Positions 26,001 to 36,252 of a stretch of DNA of 64,000 nt are shown one piece after another. Location of the stretch: the NCBI GenBank assembly GCA_947034885.2, contig OX344751.2, positions 186,001 to 250,000 of the forward strand. The letters run 5' to 3'. The notes beneath the pieces were generated by a model. It did not search any database. It worked only from the letters and a program-made list of their open reading frames with translations, and was not told where the DNA came from. The stretch is from Thuidium tamariscinum (Eukaryota > Streptophyta > Bryopsida > Hypnales > Thuidiaceae). A program made the position numbers and the translations under genes. The first letter of the stretch is position 1. Every line of letters begins with the position of its first letter.

Positions 26001-29000
26001 CTTAAGATAGGTTGTATATTTTGAGTTGTTTATTTCATTTGATACACAAAGATCTAATAAACTATAAAGCATTCAATAGTCCTCTTGGTAGCGATTGAAA
26101 ATACTTGGCAAGGAAAAATGCATGGACCTTTGGTGTAAAAGTTATTGAATTTCAAATTTTTATACAAAAAAAAATTAGAGTTAAATTAATTTTTATTTTA
26201 TAAAATTTGAAACTTTTGCAATTCATGTCCAAATGCCACAAAATAAAACCCTTGTACTCCTTTGAACATAGAGCCCTTGCACTCATTCTATTGTAAAAAG
26301 ATAAGGTGTTTTAGTGTTTTAATGTTTCAATAGATTAGAAAATTAGAAAATCAACTTTTATTTTGGTTGTCGCAATGGCATTAAGTACACTAGTATGTAA
26401 CTTTATGACATATTGCTTTTTATTTTGCGAGTAAAAACTTAAGATATCTATGTACATCATTAGCAAATAAAACATTTGCTTTATATTTGACATTCATATA
26501 TCCTTCCTTACTGTCTGTGTATCTTTCTAAAGGCATGTTTATGCATAAAATATGTTTATAATTGATTAAACGAGTAATGCTAGCCTATGAGTTTACAAGC
26601 CAAATCTAGTCCAAAGATGTACCTAAATTCAATCCTAATCTTGATTCTACTACTAGTTTTTAGACCATTTTCCAGACCAACTGAAATTGGCATGCCTAAG
26701 TTGTCCAAACAAAATAATTACCAAGACAAAAATTAGTCTAATATAAGGCAAACTATTTTTTATATATAGAAAAATTTCAACATTGATTAGTGAACAAGTT
26801 TTGAAACCTTGACAAAACATGCAAATCTAAAGTTGTCACCAAAGTAAGATATTTTGTATGAAACATTACTATATGGGACAAACCATGAAGCTAAAGATCT
26901 ATGATTTGATCAAACTATTGAATATCTCTACAGCTTTATTTTTCTTTGTGTAGATTATAAGGACTGGTGTGCATTTGAAAGATGGTGAGGATTTGAACCA
27001 AATTGTCTTTGAACTATCTCCAAGAATGGTAAAAAGTAGTTGTGCTTATTGCATTCATAGGGCCCATAAGGTCTTTGATTCAATTTCTACTTGTCTTTGT
27101 AGCACAATTACATGCAATCTAGTGGGGTTGTTTTTGAGTAATGTATCGCTTAGTCTCACAAATTTTTGCCTTTGTGGTACTATCTTATCACATTTCCACA
27201 AATATTGTAAAGCCAAGAAAGTGACACATGGACAAAAAAGGAACTAGTACAATCATCTAGTTTAATGAAGGAAAACAAGAAATTCTACCACTAATAGACA
27301 TGTTACCTTTAGAGTAATGCCTAAGCTTAGTCAACTTCAAATGTTACTTTTCAATGGAACTACTGTAAAATGTCTTATGTACAAAGATTTAAAGATAAAA
27401 AGATTAATTGCATACTAGGTACTTAAAGGCCCATCATGCACTCAGGAGATAAAATATTCAATTTCTACTAGTCTTGCATCAAAATTATCCTATTTACGGT
27501 AAGAAATGCACTAGAATATTTATCCCTTTTTCCACAAATAATTCATGGTCTTCAACCAATAATTCAAGAAACTCTATACTTGCATACGTATAAAATAAAC
27601 ATTCAATAAAACAAAAATTAAGAATATGCTTTTTTAACTTGTAAAGGTCTATTGTTCCATGTGGAACAAAATGGATTTCAAATGGGTTCTTATAGTTTCA
27701 ACATTTTTTGGAGATAGAAAAATACTTTAGTTTTTAAATTATCATTTTAATTTTAATTGGTCAATGAAAGCAAAAGTTTTTTCACTCTAAGATCAAATTA
27801 GAAATTGTTGAGTAACAAAAGATTCACAAAATATTAAAAATAAAAATTTCAAAATTTTATTTTTTGTATAAAATATTTTTGTCTATATTAGAGGATTTGA
27901 TTATTTCTTTTTGGAGTGGTGATAAAGAAGTTATGGACAATCTTGTTTTGGGGCAACTTAGACATTTCAAAAAAAAGAACTTTAGTTATAGGATTCTTCC
28001 TTAAACGCAAATTTTATAATATTTTCAAATTAAAAGTTCAATATGGTGTAGTTTTTTGCTAGAACAATATCACCATTGTAATTATCACCTTGATTTGGAA
28101 TTACTTTAATTATTGTCAATTTTTTCTAAAAACTTCAAAAACATTTTTTTGGTCTTGGCATTTTGGTATAAATCATTTCAAATTGTTGTACAAAAAATTG
28201 AAGGAAATTCACATTTATAGAATTTAAAAGATCAACAATTTGACAAACAGGCAATGACGTTGTTTCCTACAATATTTGATTTTTTTAAAATTGTGAACAT
28301 GAGATTGCATTAGCCATTGTAGAAAGAGTATAGGTTGCAAAATAGACCATTGTTGTTTCTTAATGCCCTTTCATTTGAAATATTTGATGAATTGGGCAAT
28401 GAATTCAAATCATATTTTACAATCATATAATACAATTTCATGGTCAATGTTTTTGTACAGACACTACAATTCATGTTCCAAAAAATTGATCAAAAAATCC
28501 ACAAAAATTAGAACCATCATAAGCAAAATCCATATTTCAACCTATACTCTTTCTACAATGGCTAATGCAATCTCATGTTCACAATTCCAAAACATCAAAT
28601 ATTGTAGGAAACAATGTCATTTGCATGTTTGTCAAATTGTTGATCTTTCAAATTCTATAAATGTGAATTTATTTTAGTTTTTGTGTACAACAATTTGAAA
28701 TGATGTATACCAACATGTCAAGGCCAAAAAAGTATTTTTGGAGTTTTAAGAAAAAATTGAAAAAAATTAAAGTAATTCCGAATCAAGGTGATTAAACCGA
28801 GTTTTAGATGGCTAACTTTGAAACTAATTTTCTTTCAAATCATAACCAATTTTCTTTTGTCAAACTTGCATGATGATGTAGGCTATGTTGCAAACTACAA
28901 CTTTTGTGTGTACACTTTTGGACTTTGTTCATTGATGCTCATGGTATGGTTGTTTGAATGAAAACATTTTCATTTTTATACTTAGTTTTGGCAATCATTG

Positions 29001-32000
29001 TAATTTCTTAAACAATAAATATTCAATGGGTTTATTAGAAATTATTTTGAAGATTTTCAATTAAACGTTTCAACTTCAAGTTTCTTAACTCAATATTAAT
29101 AGAAAAAATGCTTAAATTAAGAATTTTTAAGAGCCTTAAAACTTAGTAAAGGAAGGCGCAGATTTTTTTTCTTGAATTAAAATGCAAATATCTTATTTTC
29201 TATAAGGTTAGGGTTTTTAGAATTTTCTCTAAAGTTTTTAATATTTTGCATTAGAAATTACAATTTCGAGTGGAATTTCATGAAATAAAGGCTTTAGGAC
29301 TTTAAAATTACACCTTTAAAAATCTTGATCTAAAACTATAAATTTAAAAGTTGAAAATAGAAATAAAAAAATATCTAAAGATATTTTGAATTTGAATATT
29401 AAAGTTTCTTAAATTGTGAAAACTTGTATTAAAAGTTTTGAAAATTATCTCAAAAATCTTCAATGTGATAATTAAACTAAGAGTGTACCATATGTTGTGA
29501 CAAAGCACTCTTTTAGTAGAAATCTCTCAATTTCAAACAATTGAAATTTATCTAGTTTTTTTTTCAAGGGTAGGCTAAATAACTTGGGTTGTTTTTTTAT
29601 CCATAAATTGTCCTCCACTTCAACTCTAATGTCCAATTATTGTAAAAATATGCTTAAGTTCTTCAAATATTGTATTTTTATATATTAGAATTAATAATTT
29701 ATATACAAATCATAGCGAGAAAACTTCTAAAATTGAATAGATTAGTATCAAGAAGACTTTTTAGTTTATTTTTAAAATTTATTTAAGAATTGTTAAGAAA
29801 TATTCTAGATAATATCTTTCAATCCTACAAGTAAAATAGAAATAATTCTAAATTTTTTATCATAATCATCTTACCTTACCTTTTTAGAGTCAATTTTCCT
29901 ATTACATTGAATAGAAATGATCTAATTATTATAAATATGGTCATAGTTATCCTAACCTATATAAGTTTAGTTTTGATACAAATTAAAGCATGCGAATTTT
30001 TTAAGGAAACTTTGATTTATTCATCTATTATATTGTATACACTTCATTTTTTGTAATCAAATATTATATTAAATAGGACATTGAATATTTTATTTAATAA
30101 AAATCTCAATATCAGGATTAAAAATTTCAAATGAAAATATATAAAAGTAACAAATGATGAAATCTATATTAATGTGTATTGGTTTATTGAATAATCTTTG
30201 ACTATATAGATAAGAATTGATAACTAGTAAGAAATTCATATTGACATGTTGAAAAATCTTATTATTTGGAACTTTAGAACTATTATTGATTTCATTAAGT
30301 TTTTGTACTTTTTAGGCTATAAGTAAATTGATAGTTCTTAGTACAAATGCCTAATGACTTCAAGTGAGCTCAAATGTCATAAATTATTCATGATGCATGT
30401 ATTGATTTGTTTGGTCACTTTCTTCACATTATTTTAAATATCATAATGCTTAAATTATTTTTCTAGATCATGAGTTAATTGAATCATCATATAATTTCAT
30501 TTATTTATTTCAAGATCATATAATATTTAAGGGTATTTTTCATAGATGCTATAGTGGACCAATTTTATTCCCATAATGCATCTATGTAGAGTGTAATATA
30601 GTTAAAATTTTGAAAATCCATTAAATTTTTTGAAAATCCATTAAAATTTTTGGAAATTAAACTTGTCATAGATTTTTCAGCACAAGCTAGAAGCTAGAAG
30701 GGCTAGGATCTTTGTGAAATTCTAAAGTTTTGACTCATTGGAGATTTTTTTTATTTTGTCAAATTGAACTGAGTACATTATAGTATGAAAAAATCTTTGA
30801 ATGTATATAAGAATTGGTTGTTTCATTTTAAAATCAATAATAGCAAATGACTAAGACTTTATATTTCTTCAATTGTAGGTTGTAGAAACACAAGGTTATT
30901 ATTTTAGTGATTCTGGCATCTTCAAAGTGCCTGAAGAAGCAAGTACTTGTGCATCATATTTGGCATATATTCGAGAACTACCTTTGGCACCTAAACCTGA
31001 GATATTTGGTCTCCATGAAAATGCTGATATCACATGTGATCAAAATGAATCTTATGATCTTTTTGGAAGTGTTTTATCATTACAGCCTCGAGAGCAAACA
31101 AAAGGAGGAGGAATGTCACGAGAAGATGTAATTGAAAAAATGTGCTTGGAAATACAATTTGCAACACCACAAGTATTTGATATTGTCTATGTGTTGCAAG
31201 AATATCCTACTATGTATGAAGAAAGCATGAATACTGTCCTTACCCAAGAATGCATTAGATACAATGGCCTTCTTAACATCATAAAGATTTCTCTAAGAGA
31301 ATCATTGAAGGCTCTAAAGGGTTTAGTAGTTATGTCAAATGATCTTGAAATGCTAACAATTAGTGTATTTAACAACCAGGTATACTTCAATATTTTACTA
31401 GTATTAAATCTAATGCAAAATTGATAGATACAAATATGAATATTTTTATTTAGTCTAAACGATGTTGAATTAAGCCAATCAATTAGCAGATATATTTATG
31501 ACTTTAATAGAAATTTACTATTATTTTGATAATTGATAAAATCATTCAAAATTTTCATGTTAAAATAACAAGTATGGATCTAGGAATTAGGGAAATTACA
31601 TTTAGTTTTACTACAAGAGTAAGGGGTGTTTTAAGTGAGATTTTAAGTATAGTCCTAGGCATCACGTTACAAGTAATGATTTTGAAGGCAATTTTTAGCA
31701 GAATTTTACTGAAAATATATGTATTTTTAGTAAATGTTTGCTGAAAATTGCCTTCAAAATCATTACTTGTAACGTGACGCTTAGGACTATACTTAAAATC
31801 TCACTTAAAACACCCCTTTCTTTTGTAGCGTAGAGATTTCTTACTTTAGCAAAGCTTTATTACAATCAAATAACTGCAACTCAAAAATAAATTCTGACTA
31901 ATCTATTACAGGTTCCAGAAATGTGGCAAGGAAAAGCCTATCCTTCACTCAAACCTCTAGCATCATGGGTAAAAGATTTGCTTGAAAGATGTGATTTCAT

Positions 32001-32699
32001 TACCACATGGATAAATGAAGGTGTTCCTTCAGTTTACTGGATATCTGGATTTTTTTTCCCTCAGGTAATATTGTTTTTAATCCATAATTTATTTTTACTT
32101 ATGGCAAATATTTCAATCATCCAATAATAATGTATGAATTTGGTTTTCTACACAGGCTTTTCTAACTGGCACACTTCAAAATTATGCTCGAAAAAATAAA
32201 ATGCCAATTGATACTGTGCAATTTGATTTTGTACAAGTTGATCACCTTACTATAAACATAATAAAAGCACCACCTGTAGATGGTTGTTACATTTGCGGTT
32301 TGTCTCTTGAGGGAGCTAGATGGGACTATACTACACATGTATTAGGAGACTCTCGCCCCAAGGAATTATATATTGATTTACCTATTATGTGGCTCAATCC
32401 AAAACAATATCGGAAAGCACCAAAGTCAGGCATTTACAATTGTCCAGTATATAAGACTCTTGTTCGAGCTGGTAACTAATTTTTTATTGTTCAAAATGTG
32501 ATTATAGTAAAACTTGTCTTAAATTAATGCAATTTTTCCTTCTTCAGAAAACATTTACATTCAACTTTAATATATAGGGACGCTATCAACAACTGGACAT
32601 TCTACAAACTTTGTAATGTATATGGAATTGCCTTCCAATGAGCCACAAGCAAAGTGGATAAATAGAGGAGTTGGTCTTTTTACAGGCCTCGCTTTCTAA
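3025..32699 (+). CDS. Axonemal dynein heavy chain, 3' half (26 exons, AAA2 end to C-terminus), partial at left
   Basis: This is the C-terminal ~2,142 residues of a dynein heavy chain, the ATPase motor that slides axonemal doublets in the sperm flagellum. Exons: 3025-3471, 3635-4234, 8174-8338, 8574-8810, 8967-9134, 11636-11944, 12160-12510, 13097-13348, 13665-13829, 14062-14235, 14512-14814, 14910-15068, 15440-15736, 15865-16062, 16214-16339, 16496-16768, 16971-17075, 17986-18201, 18372-18554, 21966-22118, 22237-22587, 22728-22832, 30879-31379, 31912-32064, 32156-32471, 32578-32699. Every join keeps the frame and all introns are GT-AG. The order AAA3, AAA4, stalk, AAA5, AAA6, C-terminal domain is canonical. 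Motifs such as [25 protein letters not shown] and EPPTFDL most resemble single-headed inner-arm chains (DNAH7/12/3/1 group); this subtype is inferred. The N-terminal tail, AAA1 and most of AAA2 must lie left of the window. Nothing suggests a pseudogene. Confidence 0.96.
4690..5597. mobile_element. TTAA-bounded inverted-repeat element, 908 bp (family B)
   Basis: TTAA at 4686-4689 is followed by CTCCTAAGGGATCA, and the right end mirrors it (TGGTCCCTTAGGAG, then TTAA at 5598-5601). Internal sequence (AAGTTATGGACAATCTTGTT near 4997; CTAGAACAATCTCAACAT near 5131) recurs near 27930-28080. No coding capacity is seen. Confidence 0.8.
5907..7009. mobile_element. TTAA-type inverted-repeat element, ~1.1 kb (family B)
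   Basis: The left end is TTTA followed by CCCCTCAGGTCC and the right end is GTCCTTTAGGGA followed by TTAA at 7010-7013. The left TTAA is mutated to TTTA. The interior shares long blocks with the elements at 34556 (CCCAAAATTGCTATGTTGCC; TTGCAAGATA-like segment), 36253 and, inverted, 42606. Confidence 0.7.
8174..11944 (+). other. Dynein AAA4 module (exons 3-6)
   Basis: Exons 8174-8338, 8574-8810, 8967-9134 and 11636-11944. The AAA4 P-loop reads [12 protein letters not shown] (about residues 460-471 of the encoded part), with Arg in place of the Walker A Lys, the usual axonemal dynein form. Downstream [21 protein letters not shown] and the [21 protein letters not shown] region are strongly conserved AAA4 blocks. 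A 2.5-kb intron (9135-11635) with a TTAA-bounded repeat separates the last two exons. Confidence 0.95.
9502..10038. mobile_element. Probable TTAA-type element (family B), left end degenerate
   Basis: The right end is GGGCTTTTAGGGG followed by TTAA (10039-10042). A plausible left end is CCCCGAAGCACTC at 9502, followed by the subterminal hairpin ACCATTTTTTGGT that several family copies carry. The left target site is not preserved, so the boundary is tentative. Confidence 0.5.
12160..14814 (+). other. Dynein stalk coiled coils, microtubule-binding domain and start of AAA5 (exons 7-11)
   Basis: Exon 12160-12510 begins the stalk (TPTSYLELL, then a helical acidic/basic stretch). Exons 13097-13348 and 13665-13829 hold the end of the first helix and the microtubule-binding region ([14 protein letters not shown]). 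Exon 14062-14235 completes the tip ([20 protein letters not shown]) and starts the returning helix. Exon 14512-14814 ends the stalk and enters AAA5 ([12 protein letters not shown]). The antiparallel stalk carries the microtubule-binding tip away from the motor ring. Confidence 0.93.
17130..17850. mobile_element. Non-autonomous DNA transposon, 721 bp, 4-bp TSD TTAT (family A), in a dynein intron
   Basis: The ends are GGGTGATTGCAAGAAACACC and (reverse complement) GGGTGATTGCAAGAAACACT. TTAT occurs at 17126-17129 and again at 17851-17854. Its interior is closely similar, in reverse orientation, to the copies at 49119 and 52171 (shared blocks GATTTGTTTTTTGGCCATAA and TTTTTAGTACTA). A palindrome CACACGTCGTGTG lies near the right end (~17806). 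It sits 54 bp inside the intron after the exon ending at 17075, in an otherwise ordinary splice context. Confidence 0.92.
18829..19598. mobile_element. Probable TTAA-type element (family B), 770 bp
   Basis: The right end is GGTCCTTGAAGGG followed by TTAA (19599-19602). The left end CCTCCCTCAAGGCCCATCG is an imperfect mirror and is preceded by ATAA rather than TTAA. It lies in the dynein intron 18555-21965, immediately left of another family copy. Confidence 0.5.
19694..20549. mobile_element. TTAA-bounded inverted-repeat element, 856 bp (family B)
   Basis: TTAA (19690-19693) precedes CCCTTAAACG and the right end CGCATTTAAGGG precedes TTAA (20550-20553). Just inside the right end is a hairpin, GCATCCATTTTTTGGATGC (about 20517-20534). 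The right TTAA is also the first four bases of the adjacent fold-back element at 20550. Confidence 0.82.
20550..21507. mobile_element. Long fold-back (inverted-repeat) element, 958 bp
   Basis: The left arm (about 20550-20900) and right arm (about 21122-21507) are inverted copies. The outer ends read TTAAATCATGTAATCAAAAG and, in reverse complement, TTAAATCTTGTCATCAAAAG; inner blocks such as AAATGACAACATTCCAT pair too. Arms of over 300 bp flank a ~220-bp loop. The arms hold relatively GC-rich segments and repeated CACAAATC-like motifs. If the intron is transcribed it would form a long hairpin. Open frames inside are not genes. Confidence 0.85.
22965..23047. repeat. TA dinucleotide microsatellite in a dynein intron
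   Basis: About 80 bp of pure TA lie ~130 bp downstream of the exon ending at 22832. Such runs are unstable in length and hard to assemble, so the number of units may be inexact. Confidence 0.95.
25310..26290. repeat. Three tandemly arranged hairpin units
   Basis: Units at about 25371-25551, 25651-25830 and 26105-26270 each begin GGCAAGGAAGGGTGCATGGA-like and end with an inverted GCCACAAAACAAAGCCCTTC-like arm, so each can form a hairpin. The spacers between units (AATCTAACAAATTGTAAGGC versus GATCTAATAAACTATAAAGC) are also related, which points to duplication of a larger unit rather than independent insertions. A lone related arm (GCCATGAAACAAAGCCCATG) occurs at about 34427. Confidence 0.75.
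27634..28794. mobile_element. Diverged family B relative containing a 710-bp inverted repeat
   Basis: TTAACTTGTAAAGGTCTATTG (from 27634) resembles the start of the element at 4686, and blocks up to 28080 follow the same order (TTATGGACAATCTTGTT, CTAGAACAATATCACCAT). From 28084 to 28338 and from 28535 to 28794 lie two ~255-bp inverted arms (outer TCACCTTGATT, inner AACCTATACTCTTTCTACAA). The right terminus is not identified, so the outer limit is approximate. Confidence 0.6.
31609..31830. mobile_element. CACTA-type fold-back MITE, 222 bp, in a dynein intron
   Basis: The ends TACTACAAGAGTAAGGGGTG and TCTTTTGTAGCG are variants of the CACTACAAGAAA terminus typical of plant CACTA (En/Spm) elements. 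The two halves are nearly perfect inverted copies of ~95 bp (GTTTTAAGTGAGATTTTAAG mirrored). No clean 3-bp duplication remains. It lies in the intron between exons 30879-31379 and 31912-32064. Confidence 0.8.
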
Positions 32700-33927
32700 T
32701 TGCATCACACTATAGAGTAAATATAAGGAATTTAAAATTTAATTTGCTATTCCTTACTATTTTTAATGTTTCTAATAATTTATACAAGCATGTCAATTTT
32801 TCACAATAGAATATGAAATTACTAATCCTAATTATTATTTATATTAAAAAATGACTTTACTAAGGACTATTTGTCATCATAGACTTTGACCAATTCTATT
32901 GAATACAAACTAATCTATAATGTTAAGAATTCAATGCGATCAATTTTATATAGAAAATCATGAAGCCTATAGGATAGAAACTGTTTACCAATTAATATAT
33001 ATAAAAACAAAGAAGGTTAAAAAACTTGAGACTAATTTGACTTTGAATGCTTGTCAATTGATCATGCATGTAGATATTGGATTGATAGCTTACGGTAGAT
33101 TTGAAAATAGAATTGACTAATTGCAATTGATTGAACTATATGTATATGCATGTATGTGTGTATGAAAAAATATATATGTATACATGTATGTGATAAATGT
33201 CAAGGATAAATGGCTATGAATTTTTCTCAAATTGCTTAATGTCAATTACCTTAATGGGCAACAATTTATTTTTAAGCAATAAAGGGAAATGTATGTAAAT
33301 GTTCTTTTAACAAATTTTTAATCTATGACATTTGATTTTTTATGAAGTTTTTATATGAAGTTAGCCAAATAACACATTAACTTGTTTCAATCTATCTAGT
33401 AAAGAAATGTTGCTTGAAAATATACTTTCTAACTATTTGCAATTGCAATTTTTAATAAATGCCAAAACCATTTGGTAGGAGGCTTGATATTCCTTTGTAA
33501 GCTTTAATCATGAAGATGGATAGGTAATAAGTTACATTAATAAGTACATCTTGGATGAATCTAGATTTTAGAACTCTAAATTCAATTCTTACAAGAAGCC
33601 ATTTGTGTAGCAATATCAAAATTGTTGTTTGCATCATTTGAGTACATTGGTACATTATGTGTGATGAACTTGGTCGTTTATGAATTAAAATCACTTAGAA
33701 AATAATTGGTAATCCACCTTTTGTACATATTTATATTTTTTGAAGAGTTGTTTTGTCTATAATCAATATGGGATATGAAGATAGTACATGTATTTGTATT
33801 CTATATCAATGCCCATGTTTATACACTGTGTTGCTTAATGTTTGATATATATATATAATCCATTTGTATTTTGTATCAATACTAAGAAACCATATTAGTA
33901 TAAATATCTATTAGTATCTATAGTTAA

Positions 33928-34325
33928 GGGATGATTGCAAGAAAGACCTATACTACTTTGCATCACATTCAGAATGACAGAGTTGCTATTCGCTATAACT
34001 TTAAAAGAATGAATTCAATTGATTTGAAATTTTTATTGGAGAAGTCTAACTTGATATCAATTAAATACTTTGTTAAAAATAATAATCATAGGTCATTCTA
34101 CAATTAAATTTAAATTTGGTTAACTTATCACACTTTGCAATTTAGAAGGTTTTAGTATTAAGAAGTAATGAAAATTAATTATAAAGAGTTGAAAATTGTG
34201 TAGTCTATTCCTACACTAGGTAGGTATGTGCCTATCATAGGAATTTTAAAAATACATTATTTTATGTCATCTACATGTGTGCTAGTAGGTGGCTTTCCTC
34301 TGCGCACACTTGCAAGCAATAGCCC
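33928..34325. mobile_element. Degenerate, internally deleted copy related to family A
   Basis: It starts GGGATGATTGCAAGAAAGAC and ends CTTGCAAGCAATAGCCC. Internal blocks (GAAATTTTTATTG near 34025; TATTTTATGTCATCTACATG near 34260) match the copy at 75-785. Only a 3-bp TAA is shared by the flanks, so the exact boundary is uncertain. Confidence 0.6.
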
Positions 34326-34555
34326 TAAGTTGTTGCCACGGTCAAAATGAAAGTAAAAAGAAATTTTCTAATTTGTCAATTCTTTATTTTTTTGAAATTT
34401 AACAACTTTCTCAACTTGAGTTGAAATGCCATGAAACAAAGCCCATGCACCCTTCCTCATTGAAGGCTTTCTGACAATAGCCACGCACAATAGTGTGATG
34501 TGCAAGCCAAGAGATATCAACATAACAAACATAACAAACAAATACCTTGTCTTAA

Positions 34556-35029
34556 CCCCTAAATGTATTTGACTACGTTTTGCCAAAAACACTCCAAAAC
34601 TGCCACTTCTAGTACAACACCAAAATCTTTTTTTAAAAACATTTAAAGACAAATGTAACCGTAGGATCTTATAGTAAACTAGTTTGAGAATATGTGGAAA
34701 AAATTTCAGAAATTTCCACCGTATAGATTGCAAGATAATAGTGTTTGAATTGTCAAAAATGCTTTTTTTGTCCCTGCGAAAATCCGGGCAGCTGCACTTC
34801 AGTAGCTCACTTTCAGCTGCCCGGGCTGCCCGCCGAGCAAAAGAAATCACATATCATGCAATAATTTTTTATTCATGTTGTCAAAAGTTATGAAAATTGT
34901 TGGGCCTTAAAGCTACTCCTTGGACACACGTTGTATGAGAATTTCAAAGAAAAAAAATAAAAACTCCATTCGTAGTGAGCTGCCCAAAATTGCTATGTTG
35001 CCAAAAAACGCAGTTTGGGCGTTTAGGGG
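34556..35029. mobile_element. TTAA-bounded inverted-repeat element, 474 bp (family B)
   Basis: TTAA (34552-34555) plus CCCCTAAATG on the left and CGTTTAGGGG plus TTAA (35030-35033) on the right. The interior aligns with the longer copy at 5907-7009, including CCCAAAATTGCTATGTTGCC near the right end and a GC-rich CCGGGCAGCTGCACTTCAG segment near 34785. Confidence 0.82.
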
Positions 35030-35399
35030 TTAAGGTATAGATATAGATTGAAGATGGTTTTAAGATAATTTTTTTGGTGAAAGTCCTTTGTGATGAAGAC
35101 CTTAGAAGTTGTCAATTTTTAATCGATTTGTCAATTTTTTTAAACTTAAAAATAAATAAAAATGTCAAAGTACCTATTTTCATGACATTCTGTACTTTTC
35201 TAGTTATCCTAGTTAATGAATTATTTTATACTTTTCTTTCTTAGAGAACCTTTTCTTAAAGGTATTCACAGCAATTATGTTTTTATTTTGGAACACATTC
35301 TCTTTCTTCATCAATAGTTGTGAATTTTTAATGAGTAAGGGAGAAGCCAAGTATCTTAAACCTACAAGGTTATAATGCATCTTCTTATTACATTGCATC

Positions 35400-35633
35400 C
35401 ACTACAAAAGAAATGGATGTTTTAAGTATAGTCCTAGAGATAAGATTTTAAGTAATGACCTTTTTAAGAGATTTTCAACAAAAATTTACTAGAAATATTT
35501 GTCTTTTTAGTAAAATTAAATATGTAATTACAAGTATTTTCTAGTAAATTCTTATTAAAAATATTTTAAAAAGGTCATTACTTAAAATCTTATCTCTAAA
35601 ATTATACTTAAAACACCCCGTTCTCTTATAGTA
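35400..35633. mobile_element. CACTA-type fold-back MITE, 234 bp, TSD ATC
   Basis: It begins CACTACAAAAGAAATGG and ends CTCTTATAGTA, flanked by ATC at 35397-35399 and 35634-35636, the 3-bp duplication expected for CACTA. The arms (TTTTAAGTATAGTCCTAGAG and its inverse) fold almost end to end. It shares its arm sequence with the copies at 31609, 35831 and 48017. Confidence 0.87.
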
Positions 35634-35830
35634 ATCATATGGCATTATAAAATATTGATGTTTCTTTTTGAAAAATATTGAACATATTAGGTTGTATTAT
35701 AAAGTAAATTCTTCTTTGCTCATGTAGATCACTAAAGTTTCATTACTATATTTTACCAATACCACTTCAATATTCTCATTCCTAGATTAAGAAGCAATAA
35801 AGTTATTCATTTCATTTCATTTATTTATTT

Positions 35831-36035
35831 CACTACAAGAAAAAGAGGTGTTTTAAGTGAGTTTTTAGTCCTAGACATAAGATATTAAATAATGACCTTT
35901 AAGGCAATTTTCAGCAAAATTTTACTAGAAATACTTGTATTTCTATTAAAATTTTGCTGGAAATTGCCTTAAAGGTCATTATTTAAAATCTTATGTCTTA
36001 AAAACTCACTTAAAACACCCCTTTCTCTTGTAGTG
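35831..36035. mobile_element. CACTA-type fold-back MITE, 205 bp, TSD TTT
   Basis: Intact termini CACTACAAGAAAA and TTCTCTTGTAGTG with TTT on both sides (35828-35830 and 36036-36038). The arms are long inverted copies (GGTGTTTTAAGTGAGTTTTT mirrored). It is the best-preserved copy of the family here and lies only ~200 bp from the previous one. Confidence 0.9.
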
Positions 36036-36252
36036 TTTATATTTTTCTAATTTTATAAACATCCATTACAAGTAGTGCAAGATATTAGAATTTTAAGAAA
36101 GTTTCACCTTGCCACATATTTACATTGGGTAATAAGACTTTGAATTCTCAAATATTTCCCTTTGGACTCTAAATGAGATTTTTTTAGGTTGAGCAATTGG
36201 TTTCAATGTAGTAAATTGGTTCCTAAAATCATACTTCAATGTCATTCTTTAA

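Larger units (their letters stand above)
22833..30878 (+). other. 8.0-kb dynein intron with microsatellite, hairpin units and inverted repeats
   Basis: This is the largest intron of the visible gene. It has a long TA run near its 5' end (about 22965-23047), three tandemly arranged hairpin units (about 25310-26290) and a TTAA-like element with a ~710-bp inverted repeat inside it (about 27634-28794). The rest is unique-looking AT-rich DNA without supported genes. Confidence 0.8.
22237..32699 (+). other. Dynein C-terminal region and stop codon (exons 21-26)
   Basis: Exons 22237-22587, 22728-22832, 30879-31379, 31912-32064, 32156-32471 and 32578-32699. The blocks [62 protein letters not shown] and [11 protein letters not shown] are diagnostic of the dynein C-terminal domain. 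The TAA stop is at 32697-32699. The final intron (32472-32577) is the only one not in phase 0. An 8.0-kb intron (22833-30878) interrupts the region. Confidence 0.95.
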
